A stretch of DNA of 64,000 nucleotides from a virus, in IMG/VR virus record IMGVR_UViG_3300021420_000001, positions 47,481-111,480 of that record; one strand, 5' to 3'. The notes under the pieces are model-generated. The model was given only the letters and a program-made list of their open reading frames with translations, made no database searches and was not told where the DNA came from. This document shows positions 24,199-31,487 of this stretch, piece by piece (the first letter of the stretch is position 1; each line of letters begins with the position of its first letter). The translations under genes were made by a program, and so were the position numbers.

Positions 24199-26631
24199 TC
24201 AAACTCGGGCAACCTTCATCGAGTCATCCATGCCGAGCTTTCGGACGGCATCCTCGATTGCAGCCCAACGGAGTTCTTCCGGAACCTTATCACCAATCCT
24301 AACGTCAGTACCAGCGCGACCCTCTTGGCAAACAGCAAGATGATTTGCGATGATGTCCACCATCTTCCCATCGTAAGGTACGCCCTTATACTCGCCCGGC
24401 TCCATTAGGGCCTTGTATCTGTAACCACAGCTCAGTTCGCGTTTCTCCCCCGACTTGATTGCGTCAATATCGTCCTGAGACCAAATGACCAATGAATTAC
24501 GCAAATAAGGATCATCAAACTCTGCATCTGTACCCGTAGCACCAATCACTTCATCTGGTTGATGATCATCCGCCGAAACTGGGATGTGCTCACGTAGAAC
24601 CGGGATGCCGTTGAAGGTGGGGGCGGCTTTAGCGAGTTCGTCCGGGTCGCGCAGGAGTTGATACACCTTGTCAGGGTCCAATTTGAGCGTACCGTCCTCG
24701 TCCGGTATCTCTTTGCCCAAGTACGGGCAAACGTTGGCCTTACTAATATTCGCAACAGTTACATGCAATCGACCATCAGCATCGTACTCACGCACGGACT
24801 TATCGAGGGCAAGTACCAGCTTATCGTCAGAGGCCCGAATGCTTCTATCTAGCGCGGCCCACTTGGCTTCGTCCTGTACCACCTTAGTATCTTCAGCACC
24901 ACTTTCCTTCAATACATCTACGCCATCAATCTTTGCAGACCAAATCTTGTCGGCCCCATCTCCATCGAAATTTGACTTGAACGGGTTCTCGTCCTCCTCG
25001 ACGACTACATTTCGAGAAGACCCTTGCGCCCCCAACCGCCAGATAGAACGTAGAAACCCAGCCATGTTGAAATCGCCATCGTACTCGATCTCAACCTTAT
25101 GCTCAGGTTCCTGCTTACTGTCCATCGTGACTTCAAGATCACCATGGTGGTGCGGAATAGGCTTGACGTCAGCATCCTTGGGTGGATTGCGTGGCGTCAG
25201 CTTCTCGATCCTGGACTCTTGACCACGGAACCAGGCGCAGAGCGCATCCCAATCAATGCCTTGTTCCTTACAATATTGTCGTTCGCTGGGCGTTCCAGCG
25301 GCATTGTGGGACTGAAGATAGATTTGCTTCTTTTCTTCGGTCTTGGGCTTACGTCCATGCTCTTCTTCGAACTTCTCAATGCGCGTTCGAATCTCGTCCA
25401 GTTCCGGTACTTCATGATGGACTAGGTCTTCGACAACATCGACAATCTTGCCATTGATCTCTACAGTCTCCGGCAGGTTGCGATTGACGTACATGGTCTC
25501 GCCGTCTTTCGACATGCAAGAGACCCAAGGACCATCATGAGTGTGGTCAATCTTTACGGCGTAGGTATTCTTGGGCGTGAAAAGCTTGCACCAACCGTTC
25601 GGATCGATAGGGTCCTCAACGAGTTGGCAGTGCGAAATACCACCTTCCTTGAAATCGTATTTGCAGATCGAGCAGTGAGACTCTGGCTTGCCGTTGCCGT
25701 AATCGACTTCTTGTTGAGAGAGCTTGGCGTCATAGGCTTCACAATCTTTGGCCTGCTTCGCCGCCTTTTTAGCTTCTCGATACGCAACGGCTTCAGCATT
25801 TTGGCGCTTAGTAAGATTGAATTCCTGCAAATCGTAAGGATAAACAGCGATAACTTTTCCAGACGAATCAACAACCTCGTACTTTCCAGGGGAAAATTTA
25901 ACAGTTGCGGCATCCTCCGCATGCTCGTCTTCCTGTTCCTCCTCGGACAGGAACTTCATCAGCCCGTCTTTGAGTCCAGCCCAATCCTCAGGCGTCATAT
26001 CTTCACCCGCCTCGGAACCAAGTTTGGTCTTAAGCGTCTTGGCTACAGCGGGATGAAGAGGTTGCGGCAACTGGTCCAAACTCGACCAGCAAAACCCACT
26101 ATGCTCACCGTTCAGCTTAGGGACGAACTTGGCCGCTACAGGCTGAGCAAACGTATGGAACGCCATTCCTGTCGGAGTCGTAACCTTGTCCAGCAGCTTT
26201 TTCTCGCCGCTGGGCTTGCCGCCAATTTCCTCACGTGACTCGCGGTCAGCGGCTTGTTCTGGGGTCTCACCCTCCTCGGCATTACCACCAGGGAGCGCCC
26301 AATGGCCCGCGTAGTTCTCTTCCTGGGAACCACGACGGAGAAGTAGGACCTCGCCATCAGGTGCGACAAATAGTATACCAGCGGCAATACCACCCTCGTT
26401 AGATTCTTCGTCCTTACCCTGTGCAGCACGACGCTTTGCCTCAAGCCGCGTCTTCTTCTCCCACTCTTTCCATTTACGCTCGCCCTCAGTTTCTGGCAAG
26501 TCGTAACGCCCCTTCATCTGCTCGCGAGACTTAAGCGCCTCGCTCTCATCTTTACGATAGCCCTTGTAAGGTTGCTTCTCGCGCTTGGGGGCGTCTTCAG
26601 CGAGACTCTTGGGTACATAGCGTTCTACCAC
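24199..26631 (-). CDS. Multidomain Nudix / Cys4 / HHE / DUF2213 prohead-protease fusion
   Basis: 810 residues from a GTG with AAGGAGG upstream. Residues about 80-205 are a Nudix domain whose box at 115-137 fits GX5EX7REUXEEXG (GGNAEEGETPEQAADRESRE). Residues 320-351 hold C320, C323, C335 and C348 in a HiPIP-like CSICKYDF...GWCKLF arrangement. About 395-480 is a domain with VEDLVHHEVPE, possibly a metal site. About 575-785 is DUF2213, the head-maturation protease: GEKRELSCGYRY with S734 and IIANHLAVCQEGRAGTDV with H764. Such proteases cleave scaffold and capsid during maturation; the role of the added domains is unknown. The N-terminus MVERYVPK echoes the portal N-terminus MVARYIPK. Confidence 0.75.
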   Translation of the reverse strand: MVERYVPKSLAEDAPKREKQPYKGYRKDESEALKSREQMKGRYDLPETEGERKWKEWEKKTRLEAKRRAAQGKDEESNEGGIAAGILFVAPDGEVLLLRRGSQEENYAGHWALPGGNAEEGETPEQAADRESREEIGGKPSGEKKLLDKVTTPTGMAFHTFAQPVAAKFVPKLNGEHSGFCWSSLDQLPQPLHPAVAKTLKTKLGSEAGEDMTPEDWAGLKDGLMKFLSEEEQEDEHAEDAATVKFSPGKYEVVDSSGKVIAVYPYDLQEFNLTKRQNAEAVAYREAKKAAKQAKDCEAYDAKLSQQEVDYGNGKPESHCSICKYDFKEGGISHCQLVEDPIDPNGWCKLFTPKNTYAVKIDHTHDGPWVSCMSKDGETMYVNRNLPETVEINGKIVDVVEDLVHHEVPELDEIRTRIEKFEEEHGRKPKTEEKKQIYLQSHNAAGTPSERQYCKEQGIDWDALCAWFRGQESRIEKLTPRNPPKDADVKPIPHHHGDLEVTMDSKQEPEHKVEIEYDGDFNMAGFLRSIWRLGAQGSSRNVVVEEDENPFKSNFDGDGADKIWSAKIDGVDVLKESGAEDTKVVQDEAKWAALDRSIRASDDKLVLALDKSVREYDADGRLHVTVANISKANVCPYLGKEIPDEDGTLKLDPDKVYQLLRDPDELAKAAPTFNGIPVLREHIPVSADDHQPDEVIGATGTDAEFDDPYLRNSLVIWSQDDIDAIKSGEKRELSCGYRYKALMEPGEYKGVPYDGKMVDIIANHLAVCQEGRAGTDVRIGDKVPEELRWAAIEDAVRKLGMDDSMKVARV

Positions 26632-26648
26632 AAGAGCCTCCTTAGATG

Positions 26649-26734
26649 CTCCGCCCGCTGACTAGGGGCGACGTGAGAGTCAGCGGGCGGAGGCCCTCAG
26701 CCCCAAGGATCGAATGCTGGGGAGCATCCTTGGG
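26649..26734 (-). other. Two strong intergenic hairpins upstream of protease gene
   Basis: Between the outer-membrane-protein gene and the protease gene lie two inverted repeats: a perfect 15-bp stem (26649-26663 with 26678-26692) and a second stem CCCAAGGAT/ATCCTTGGG (26702-26710 with 26726-26734) with an inner ATGCT/AGCAT pair. No U-tract follows either, so they may stop or protect transcripts rather than act as standard terminators. Confidence 0.6.
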
Positions 26735-26745
26735 CGGAGATCGCT

Positions 26746-27555
26746 TTAGAACAGGATCTTGCCGAAGACTTCGTACTTGCGGCCAGAGGTCAGACTCCCG
26801 AAGACCGGAGCACCAGCGCCAAAGCCGGTGATACCTACGCCCTTGTCCGCGAAGACAACCTGAGCACCGACATCCAGAACACCGCCCGTGAGCTTGCCAG
26901 TCGTATCGACGATCTGGTTCATGACGCCAGCGCCCACGAGCGCGGCAATACCAACGCCATTACTACTGGCGCCAGCAAATCCCGCATTGAAACCCCACTC
27001 TTCGATTCCGGCCATCAGGTAAGGATGGCCGTTAGGAAGAATGGTAATGCCCGGAATGGTGGGCGCCGTCGGCAGGGTCGGGAAACCCCCAAAACCAAGA
27101 TTGCCGATCAGCGCCAGCGGGTTGAAGCCGTAGACCTTTACGACCTGGTCGGCACTCCATCGGGTAGCGAATGAAGCCGGAGCAACCGTACCATTTGCTC
27201 CAACCGCAGGGGCGGATGCCGTCACATTACTCCAGTAGCCATTGCCCTCGAAGGCGACCGCTTGCGCGCTTCCGGAAGCATTGACGCCCATGCTGCGCAT
27301 ATAGCCGAACGTAAGGCCCAGGCTTCCACCAAGGGCATTCGCATTCCCGGTGGCGAGCGAAGATGCAAGAAAAGTGCCAGAGGCGCTGTCCTGCTCGACG
27401 CCGCCCTTACTGGCAAAGCCCCAGTAAGGACCAGAGCCATTGTACGGGAATGCGAGAAGGTTGGATGCCGGCGCCTTCACTAGCATATCAGCCGCCTGAG
27501 CCGAGGTAGCGATTGCTGCCACAGCCAGGATAGATACAAACAAAGATTTGTACAT
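26746..27555 (-). CDS. Outer-membrane beta-barrel-like protein (moron candidate)
   Basis: 269 residues from ATG 27555, chosen because it begins a classical signal peptide (MYKSLFVSILAVAAIATSAQ-A) with cleavage before ADMLVKAP, the mature start typical of rhizobial Omp25/31-type proteins. The rest is Gly/Ala/Phe-rich beta sequence ending in GRKYEVFGKILF, with phenylalanine as last residue as expected for an outer-membrane barrel. No hydrophobic helix beyond the signal. It sits in the middle of head genes and is flanked on both sides by hairpins, which suggests an acquired host gene. Possible roles are altering the host surface or blocking superinfection. Confidence 0.7.
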   Translation of the reverse strand: MYKSLFVSILAVAAIATSAQAADMLVKAPASNLLAFPYNGSGPYWGFASKGGVEQDSASGTFLASSLATGNANALGGSLGLTFGYMRSMGVNASGSAQAVAFEGNGYWSNVTASAPAVGANGTVAPASFATRWSADQVVKVYGFNPLALIGNLGFGGFPTLPTAPTIPGITILPNGHPYLMAGIEEWGFNAGFAGASSNGVGIAALVGAGVMNQIVDTTGKLTGGVLDVGAQVVFADKGVGITGFGAGAPVFGSLTSGRKYEVFGKILF

Positions 27556-27588
27556 GTTACGATCCCCACTTTGTACAGAGCCTATTGA

Positions 27589-27652
27589 ACAGGGACAGGC
27601 CCCTGTAGTCCCCCCTTCATGACGACTTGGATTCTCTTTTCCCCGAATCCAA
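27589..27652 (-). other. Hairpins in outer-membrane-protein gene leader
   Basis: Two perfect inverted repeats precede the gene: ACAGGG/CCCTGT (27589-27594 with 27601-27606) and TTGGATTC/GAATCCAA (27627-27634 with 27645-27652). The latter could end upstream transcription in part or fold in the leader. No clear promoter was found between them. Confidence 0.5.
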
Positions 27653-27672
27653 ATTCGCCTCACTGAACAATC

Positions 27673-27801
27673 TTATTCGTGCAAGAGTAACTGTTTACAA
27701 ACATCGCAGCATTGCTCTTCGGGGCATGTAGCTAGTGGCTTAATCGGCCAAGGGTTATTGCCATACCCGGAATAGGGTTGCTGACAAATTACGCAAATCA
27801 T
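27673..27801 (-). CDS. Small phage zinc-binding protein, 42 aa
   Basis: 42 codons, MICVICQQPYSGYGNNPWPI, followed by CPEEQCCDVC. The CxxC, SGYGNN and QCCDxC order matches a recurrent tiny phage protein family of unknown function. The start overlaps the preceding stop as ATGA. Expected to bind one zinc. Confidence 0.65.
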   Translation of the reverse strand: MICVICQQPYSGYGNNPWPIKPLATCPEEQCCDVCKQLLLHE

Positions 27802-28136
27802 TTTACCTTTACCTTGTCAAGTAACGCAATATGCTTTGCCCCCAACCGTGGAGACAACTGTCGATCCAGATACTTGGAAATGATAATGCCTGTCGCCTCA
27901 AATTTCTCGCGCAGATACTTACTACGCCCATGAGAAGCCTGACTGGCGTAATGCTCACCACCCAACAGCGCATTCTCTTTTGCCAAATCTTCGGCGTCAG
28001 CGTCATCAAGCTTCTGAAGCTTCTCTTCCTCCAAATCAGATAGGAGGATTTGCACTTCAGGAATGACGACCTCTTTGGTCCTAATTTCCTGACCGTGATG
28101 CTCAACTTCTTCCACGCGAAATACAAATTTCAACAT
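27798..28136 (-). CDS. Hypothetical protein, 112 aa
   Basis: 112 residues, charged and helical (LLSDLEEEKLQKLDDADAED), with SHGRSKYLREKFEATG in the second half. No signal, membrane segment or known motif. Coupled to the zinc microprotein downstream by ATGA. Confidence 0.6.
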   Translation of the reverse strand: MLKFVFRVEEVEHHGQEIRTKEVVIPEVQILLSDLEEEKLQKLDDADAEDLAKENALLGGEHYASQASHGRSKYLREKFEATGIIISKYLDRQLSPRLGAKHIALLDKVKVK

Positions 28137-28523
28137 TTACGCAACCTTTCGGGTAACGAAGTCTCGATTGATCTGATCCTTGCCATGCACCTTGATCAAC
28201 CGTTGCAGATAAGGATCACCATCTGGTACACGGAAGACGTAGAACCCGCTGATGATTGGTTCGCCATCAGCAGAAATCTTCTCTCGTGCGAACGTATTAT
28301 TGTTCATCTTGGCACGTGGGTTGGGCTTACCTTCCTGATCACGTAGATGATTGACCCAACGCGCCTGACAGGCCGACACGGAACGGCCTGGAATTACGTC
28401 GGCAATATCGCACCAGGGAAGGCATTTATGTACGAAAGCGCGCAAGAGCGCGTCTTCCTTGTCGGACCAACCCTGACAAGATCGGCCGGTGCCTGTATAT
28501 CCGCGTCCGAAAGGAGAAGTCAT
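28137..28523 (-). CDS. Myb/SANT-like DNA-binding protein, 128 aa
   Basis: Residues about 18-62 (GWSDKEDALLRAFVHK, then IADVIPGRSVSACQARWVNH) have the WS..ED..L and GRS..AC..RW spacing of a Myb/SANT helix-turn-helix repeat. The C-terminal half (GEPIISGFYVFRVPDGDPYL) is beta-like and unassigned. Probably binds DNA; a regulatory role inside the head-gene operon is unusual. Confidence 0.55.
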   Translation of the reverse strand: MTSPFGRGYTGTGRSCQGWSDKEDALLRAFVHKCLPWCDIADVIPGRSVSACQARWVNHLRDQEGKPNPRAKMNNNTFAREKISADGEPIISGFYVFRVPDGDPYLQRLIKVHGKDQINRDFVTRKVA

Positions 28524-28765
28524 TGCAAACCTTTTTCGGGTCTGAAAAGTTCTTCATGGTAGGAAACAAAAGGCTCGTCAATTTCCTTTACTTGAAACAG
28601 ATGACCATCGAACCAATCCCAGATACCACTAATTGTGTAGACCTTACCGCATTCCGGCCAAGGGTATTCAGAAATTGGTGCGGCAATAGAGGCATCAGGG
28701 TGACGCTGATCGCAAACAAGATCGCGTGTTCTGACGCAAACGACCTTTTGCCCAACATACCACAT
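28520..28765 (-). CDS. Conserved hypothetical protein, 81 aa
   Basis: 81 residues, SH3-like in pattern: MWYVGQKVVCVRTRD at the start, GKVYTISGIWDWFDGHLFQV in the middle, FVSYHEELFRP at the end. Similar small proteins are common in alphaproteobacteria and their phages with no known role. Overlaps both neighbours. Confidence 0.6.
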   Translation of the reverse strand: MWYVGQKVVCVRTRDLVCDQRHPDASIAAPISEYPWPECGKVYTISGIWDWFDGHLFQVKEIDEPFVSYHEELFRPEKGLQ

Positions 28766-29832
28766 TACGAGAATCCTGCGACAACCGATCTACTTACGCA
28801 GCGGCAGTTTACCTCAGTGCCGGGGAAGATGTATTTTTTTACAGCTGGGTCCCACCATCCCTTAACAATATCATACGGCTTGCCATTTTGGCGCACATGA
28901 GTCGGTCTTGGATGTTTTCCAGCCCCAGAATGAACCCAGATCGCAGTCGTAATTCCAAGCTCCAATTGCCGCGCTCTGGTAATATTTGCAGTAATCTTGT
29001 TCGATTGATCCCGACTAATCAACTCAGCCCTTTTACGAGTGGTGTGAAATTGCCTCTGCAAATCAGTCGTCAGCTGGTGCAGGTCACGCCCCGTCTGCAC
29101 GGATCGCATGACCATACCCTCGATCTGGGTAAAGTATTGGGATGGGATGCTTTTGATGAGGCTGACGTTCTCTTGGATCGATGCGGCCAAGATGTCACGC
29201 TGCGCCTTTGTCATCTGCATCTCGACAGTCCAGCCCCCCTTCTTGAGGATTGACTGCAACTGTTTCGTAGAACGCTGATGGACCTTGAGTGAGAACCATT
29301 TGGCAAGATCAAGAGAGGCTTCGTTAAAGCCTTTCTGCCATCTACGAGAGAGTTTGCGGATTGCTCTACGTAGTTCGATAGCGGGTAGGGCGTCTTGCGC
29401 TAAAGTAGCATTAAGCCGATCGCGCTCTTTCTCAGCTTCACGATAATTACTGCGAGTTGCTACAATCTTACGATCTTTCATTATCCGCCAGTAATGGGCA
29501 ACCAACTCAATGTAATACTTTGACTGAGCATCCTGCGCTAAGGCCGTGACCTCGGGCTCGTTCGCCTTAAATGCCGCCTTGAGCCAATATACCACCGACT
29601 TTTGCATATCATCGATTAGGCACTCAAGCTTGCGACGATATTCGATCTCTAATGCAAAGCTTGGATGCACAGGACGTAAGACGCGGTCTTTTTTAGGCTT
29701 TGCGTCGATCGCGATACGATGTTGCAGAGAACGGAGCTTTTGGTCTTGCGCCTGGATGATCTGCTGGGCTTGTTCCAGCTGCTTACGCAGAACTTGATTG
29801 TCAATTTTGGACTTAGCGGAAACGGGAAGCAT
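28765..29832 (-). CDS. Head morphogenesis protein, Mu F-like
   Basis: 355 residues. The N-terminal 230 are long charged helices; the C-terminal 120 hold the Phage_Mu_F domain: RKRAELISRDQSNKITA, TAIWVHSGAGKHPRPTHV and YIFPGTEVNCRCVSRSVV, with the PG..NCRC motif diagnostic of the family. Mu F-type proteins are minor capsid components near the portal, needed for head assembly. Its position between portal and capsid genes agrees. Confidence 0.82.
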   Translation of the reverse strand: MLPVSAKSKIDNQVLRKQLEQAQQIIQAQDQKLRSLQHRIAIDAKPKKDRVLRPVHPSFALEIEYRRKLECLIDDMQKSVVYWLKAAFKANEPEVTALAQDAQSKYYIELVAHYWRIMKDRKIVATRSNYREAEKERDRLNATLAQDALPAIELRRAIRKLSRRWQKGFNEASLDLAKWFSLKVHQRSTKQLQSILKKGGWTVEMQMTKAQRDILAASIQENVSLIKSIPSQYFTQIEGMVMRSVQTGRDLHQLTTDLQRQFHTTRKRAELISRDQSNKITANITRARQLELGITTAIWVHSGAGKHPRPTHVRQNGKPYDIVKGWWDPAVKKYIFPGTEVNCRCVSRSVVAGFS

Positions 29833-29835
29833 ATA

Positions 29836-30786
29836 TCAATCGTAAATATTAGGAGCGGCTTTACCAGTCAATTCTCGGTAAGTTTTCGCCCAACGCTCGT
29901 AGGCATCCTTTGTATTTTGCCCATAACTACCGTAACGATTTTCACCTTGTTTGAAAGTGTTGCGCAATCTTGACATAGCTCCCAAAGCTTCTTGAACACG
30001 CTTTTGATCAGCAGGCCCAGCAACATCTTTACCTTTCTTTGGGGGCTTGTTCCCATACTTTGTATTTGTCAAATCATCGGTGGGACCAGAGCCTGGCGCT
30101 CTAGTATCAGTTGGTCTTGCATTCCTGCTAGCAGGCTTCCCCTGAGCCGCTTTTGCGGCAGCCGTCAAAGGCTCAGGCTTGGTATACACCACGTTAGCCT
30201 TCTCGATGTCCATGCCCTCAAACATACCATCCATCGCATATTCGATATAGTCCAAAGCCTCCTGCTTCACCCCAAACATGCGCGGACCGCCAGGACCATT
30301 AGCGAACCAGCGACCAGAGTCCAGCGCCATACCTTCCAACAAGACGAAGTCACCAATCCGGTCTACGATCTGCGCTTGACAGTCTGGCAATGAATCACAG
30401 GCGAACCGGAGGGGCATTTGATCTTTTGCTCCTACGGTGAGAAGACCACGAGAGGCATCCATCGCTTCCTCCTCGTCTCCCCGTGCCTTAATCGGCCCGC
30501 TCACCTGACCATGAGCAACAACTCCTTCCGACTTGTAACCAGGGTTTTCCTTCTCTGCTGTGTTTACCGCCTCTTGTCTAGAAGAGGCTCTGAGACGAAC
30601 TCCACGTCGACGCCCACCTTCTCCCACTAGATTGACTTGCCACTCCATATCTGCGTCCTCAGCCTCATCCCCGCGTGCCTTACTATACGCAATTGCCGCT
30701 GCCTGCTTCGGGTCCTTGCCGGCGTTGATCTCAGTGCCGATATTGCTACTGATGGTCTCTTTGCTGGAACCTGATTTCAGCGGCAT
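29836..30786 (-). CDS. Head-module protein with TRAPGSGP module, 316 aa
   Basis: 316 residues. The N-terminal MPLKSGSSKETISSNIGTEI...AAAIAYSKARGDE segment is a recurring phage N-terminal motif of unknown role. Near residue 230 there is a linker (RPTDTRAPGSGPTDDLTNTK) repeated almost exactly in the gene at 33266. The C-terminal 60 residues are basic and helical. No enzyme motif. Located between portal and Mu F genes; likely an assembly factor or minor head protein. Confidence 0.6.
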   Translation of the reverse strand: MPLKSGSSKETISSNIGTEINAGKDPKQAAAIAYSKARGDEAEDADMEWQVNLVGEGGRRRGVRLRASSRQEAVNTAEKENPGYKSEGVVAHGQVSGPIKARGDEEEAMDASRGLLTVGAKDQMPLRFACDSLPDCQAQIVDRIGDFVLLEGMALDSGRWFANGPGGPRMFGVKQEALDYIEYAMDGMFEGMDIEKANVVYTKPEPLTAAAKAAQGKPASRNARPTDTRAPGSGPTDDLTNTKYGNKPPKKGKDVAGPADQKRVQEALGAMSRLRNTFKQGENRYGSYGQNTKDAYERWAKTYRELTGKAAPNIYD

Positions 30787-30798
30787 CAGCGTTTCTCC

Positions 30799-31218
30799 TC
30801 AGGCAGTCGGTGAATTCGGCGGCATCGGGTGGGGGGCGTGGTCTTCAGTCTTGGCTGCTTGACCATTTACAGAAGTCCCTGCAGCCGAAGACTTCTTATC
30901 CTGAAAGGCAGCATCCATGACTGCAGCAGCGTTACCGAATGCAGGCAAGGCAGCATCGAGAGCCTTGCGCCGCTCGTCGATTGCAGCAACGCCCGCCATG
31001 AACCGCCTGAATGAGATTTCATATGCGTCGAGGACAGGACCAGCAATCTGGTCTCCTTGAGCAGTATCCTCCATTAGTTTACCAGCACGCTCAGCGTGAG
31101 CTGTAATCCGGTCAATGGCTGATGGCGTGGTCATTTGTACTGTCCTGTTACGGTCTGCTTCAATCCAGAGCGTGAGCAAGCGGTCGAATTGCCTCGGAGC
31201 AGAGAGCCATGAATTCAC
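30799..31218 (-). CDS. Hypothetical head-module protein, 139 aa
   Basis: The GTG at 31218 overlaps the upstream stop as GTGA; an ATG at 31134 with AGGAC upstream would give a shorter form starting MTTPSAIDRITAHAERAG. Helical, with a Pro/His-rich tail. No family recognised. Confidence 0.55.
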   Translation of the reverse strand: MNSWLSAPRQFDRLLTLWIEADRNRTVQMTTPSAIDRITAHAERAGKLMEDTAQGDQIAGPVLDAYEISFRRFMAGVAAIDERRKALDAALPAFGNAAAVMDAAFQDKKSSAAGTSVNGQAAKTEDHAPHPMPPNSPTA

Positions 31219-31487
31219 ATCGCGCCGCCACCTTCAAACCTGTATGGAAAGCCTAGCCGATTCCGAAGCCACGTCCAATTCCATATGGGCTGAGACGTGC
31301 CGCCTATTTTGCGGTCGCCTAAGAGCGGCCACGCTACCCCCCAATTTTGCAAAGCAAATTGCCACAGCATCCAGCCTCGGTAGCCGCGTGGCCTATGCGC
31401 GTCGATGAATGGACGCCATGACTTTACGAACGGCGCTAGACCAAACTTGTGGCCCCATAACCATTCGACAAAAGTCAGCGCACTCAT
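31215..31487 (-). CDS. Trp-rich hypothetical protein, 90 aa
   Basis: 90 residues with eleven tryptophans (MSALTFVEWLWGHKFGLAPF; GYRGWMLWQFALQNWGVAW). Not clearly membrane-spanning. Coupled to the portal gene by an ATGA overlap. Function unknown. Confidence 0.55.
   Translation of the reverse strand: MSALTFVEWLWGHKFGLAPFVKSWRPFIDAHRPRGYRGWMLWQFALQNWGVAWPLLGDRKIGGTSQPIWNWTWLRNRLGFPYRFEGGGAM

Noticed and set aside
26649-26734. Terminator pair between outer-membrane-protein and protease genes
   Set aside because: Stems are strong but lack a U-tract on the transcribed strand; kept as hairpins of unknown role.
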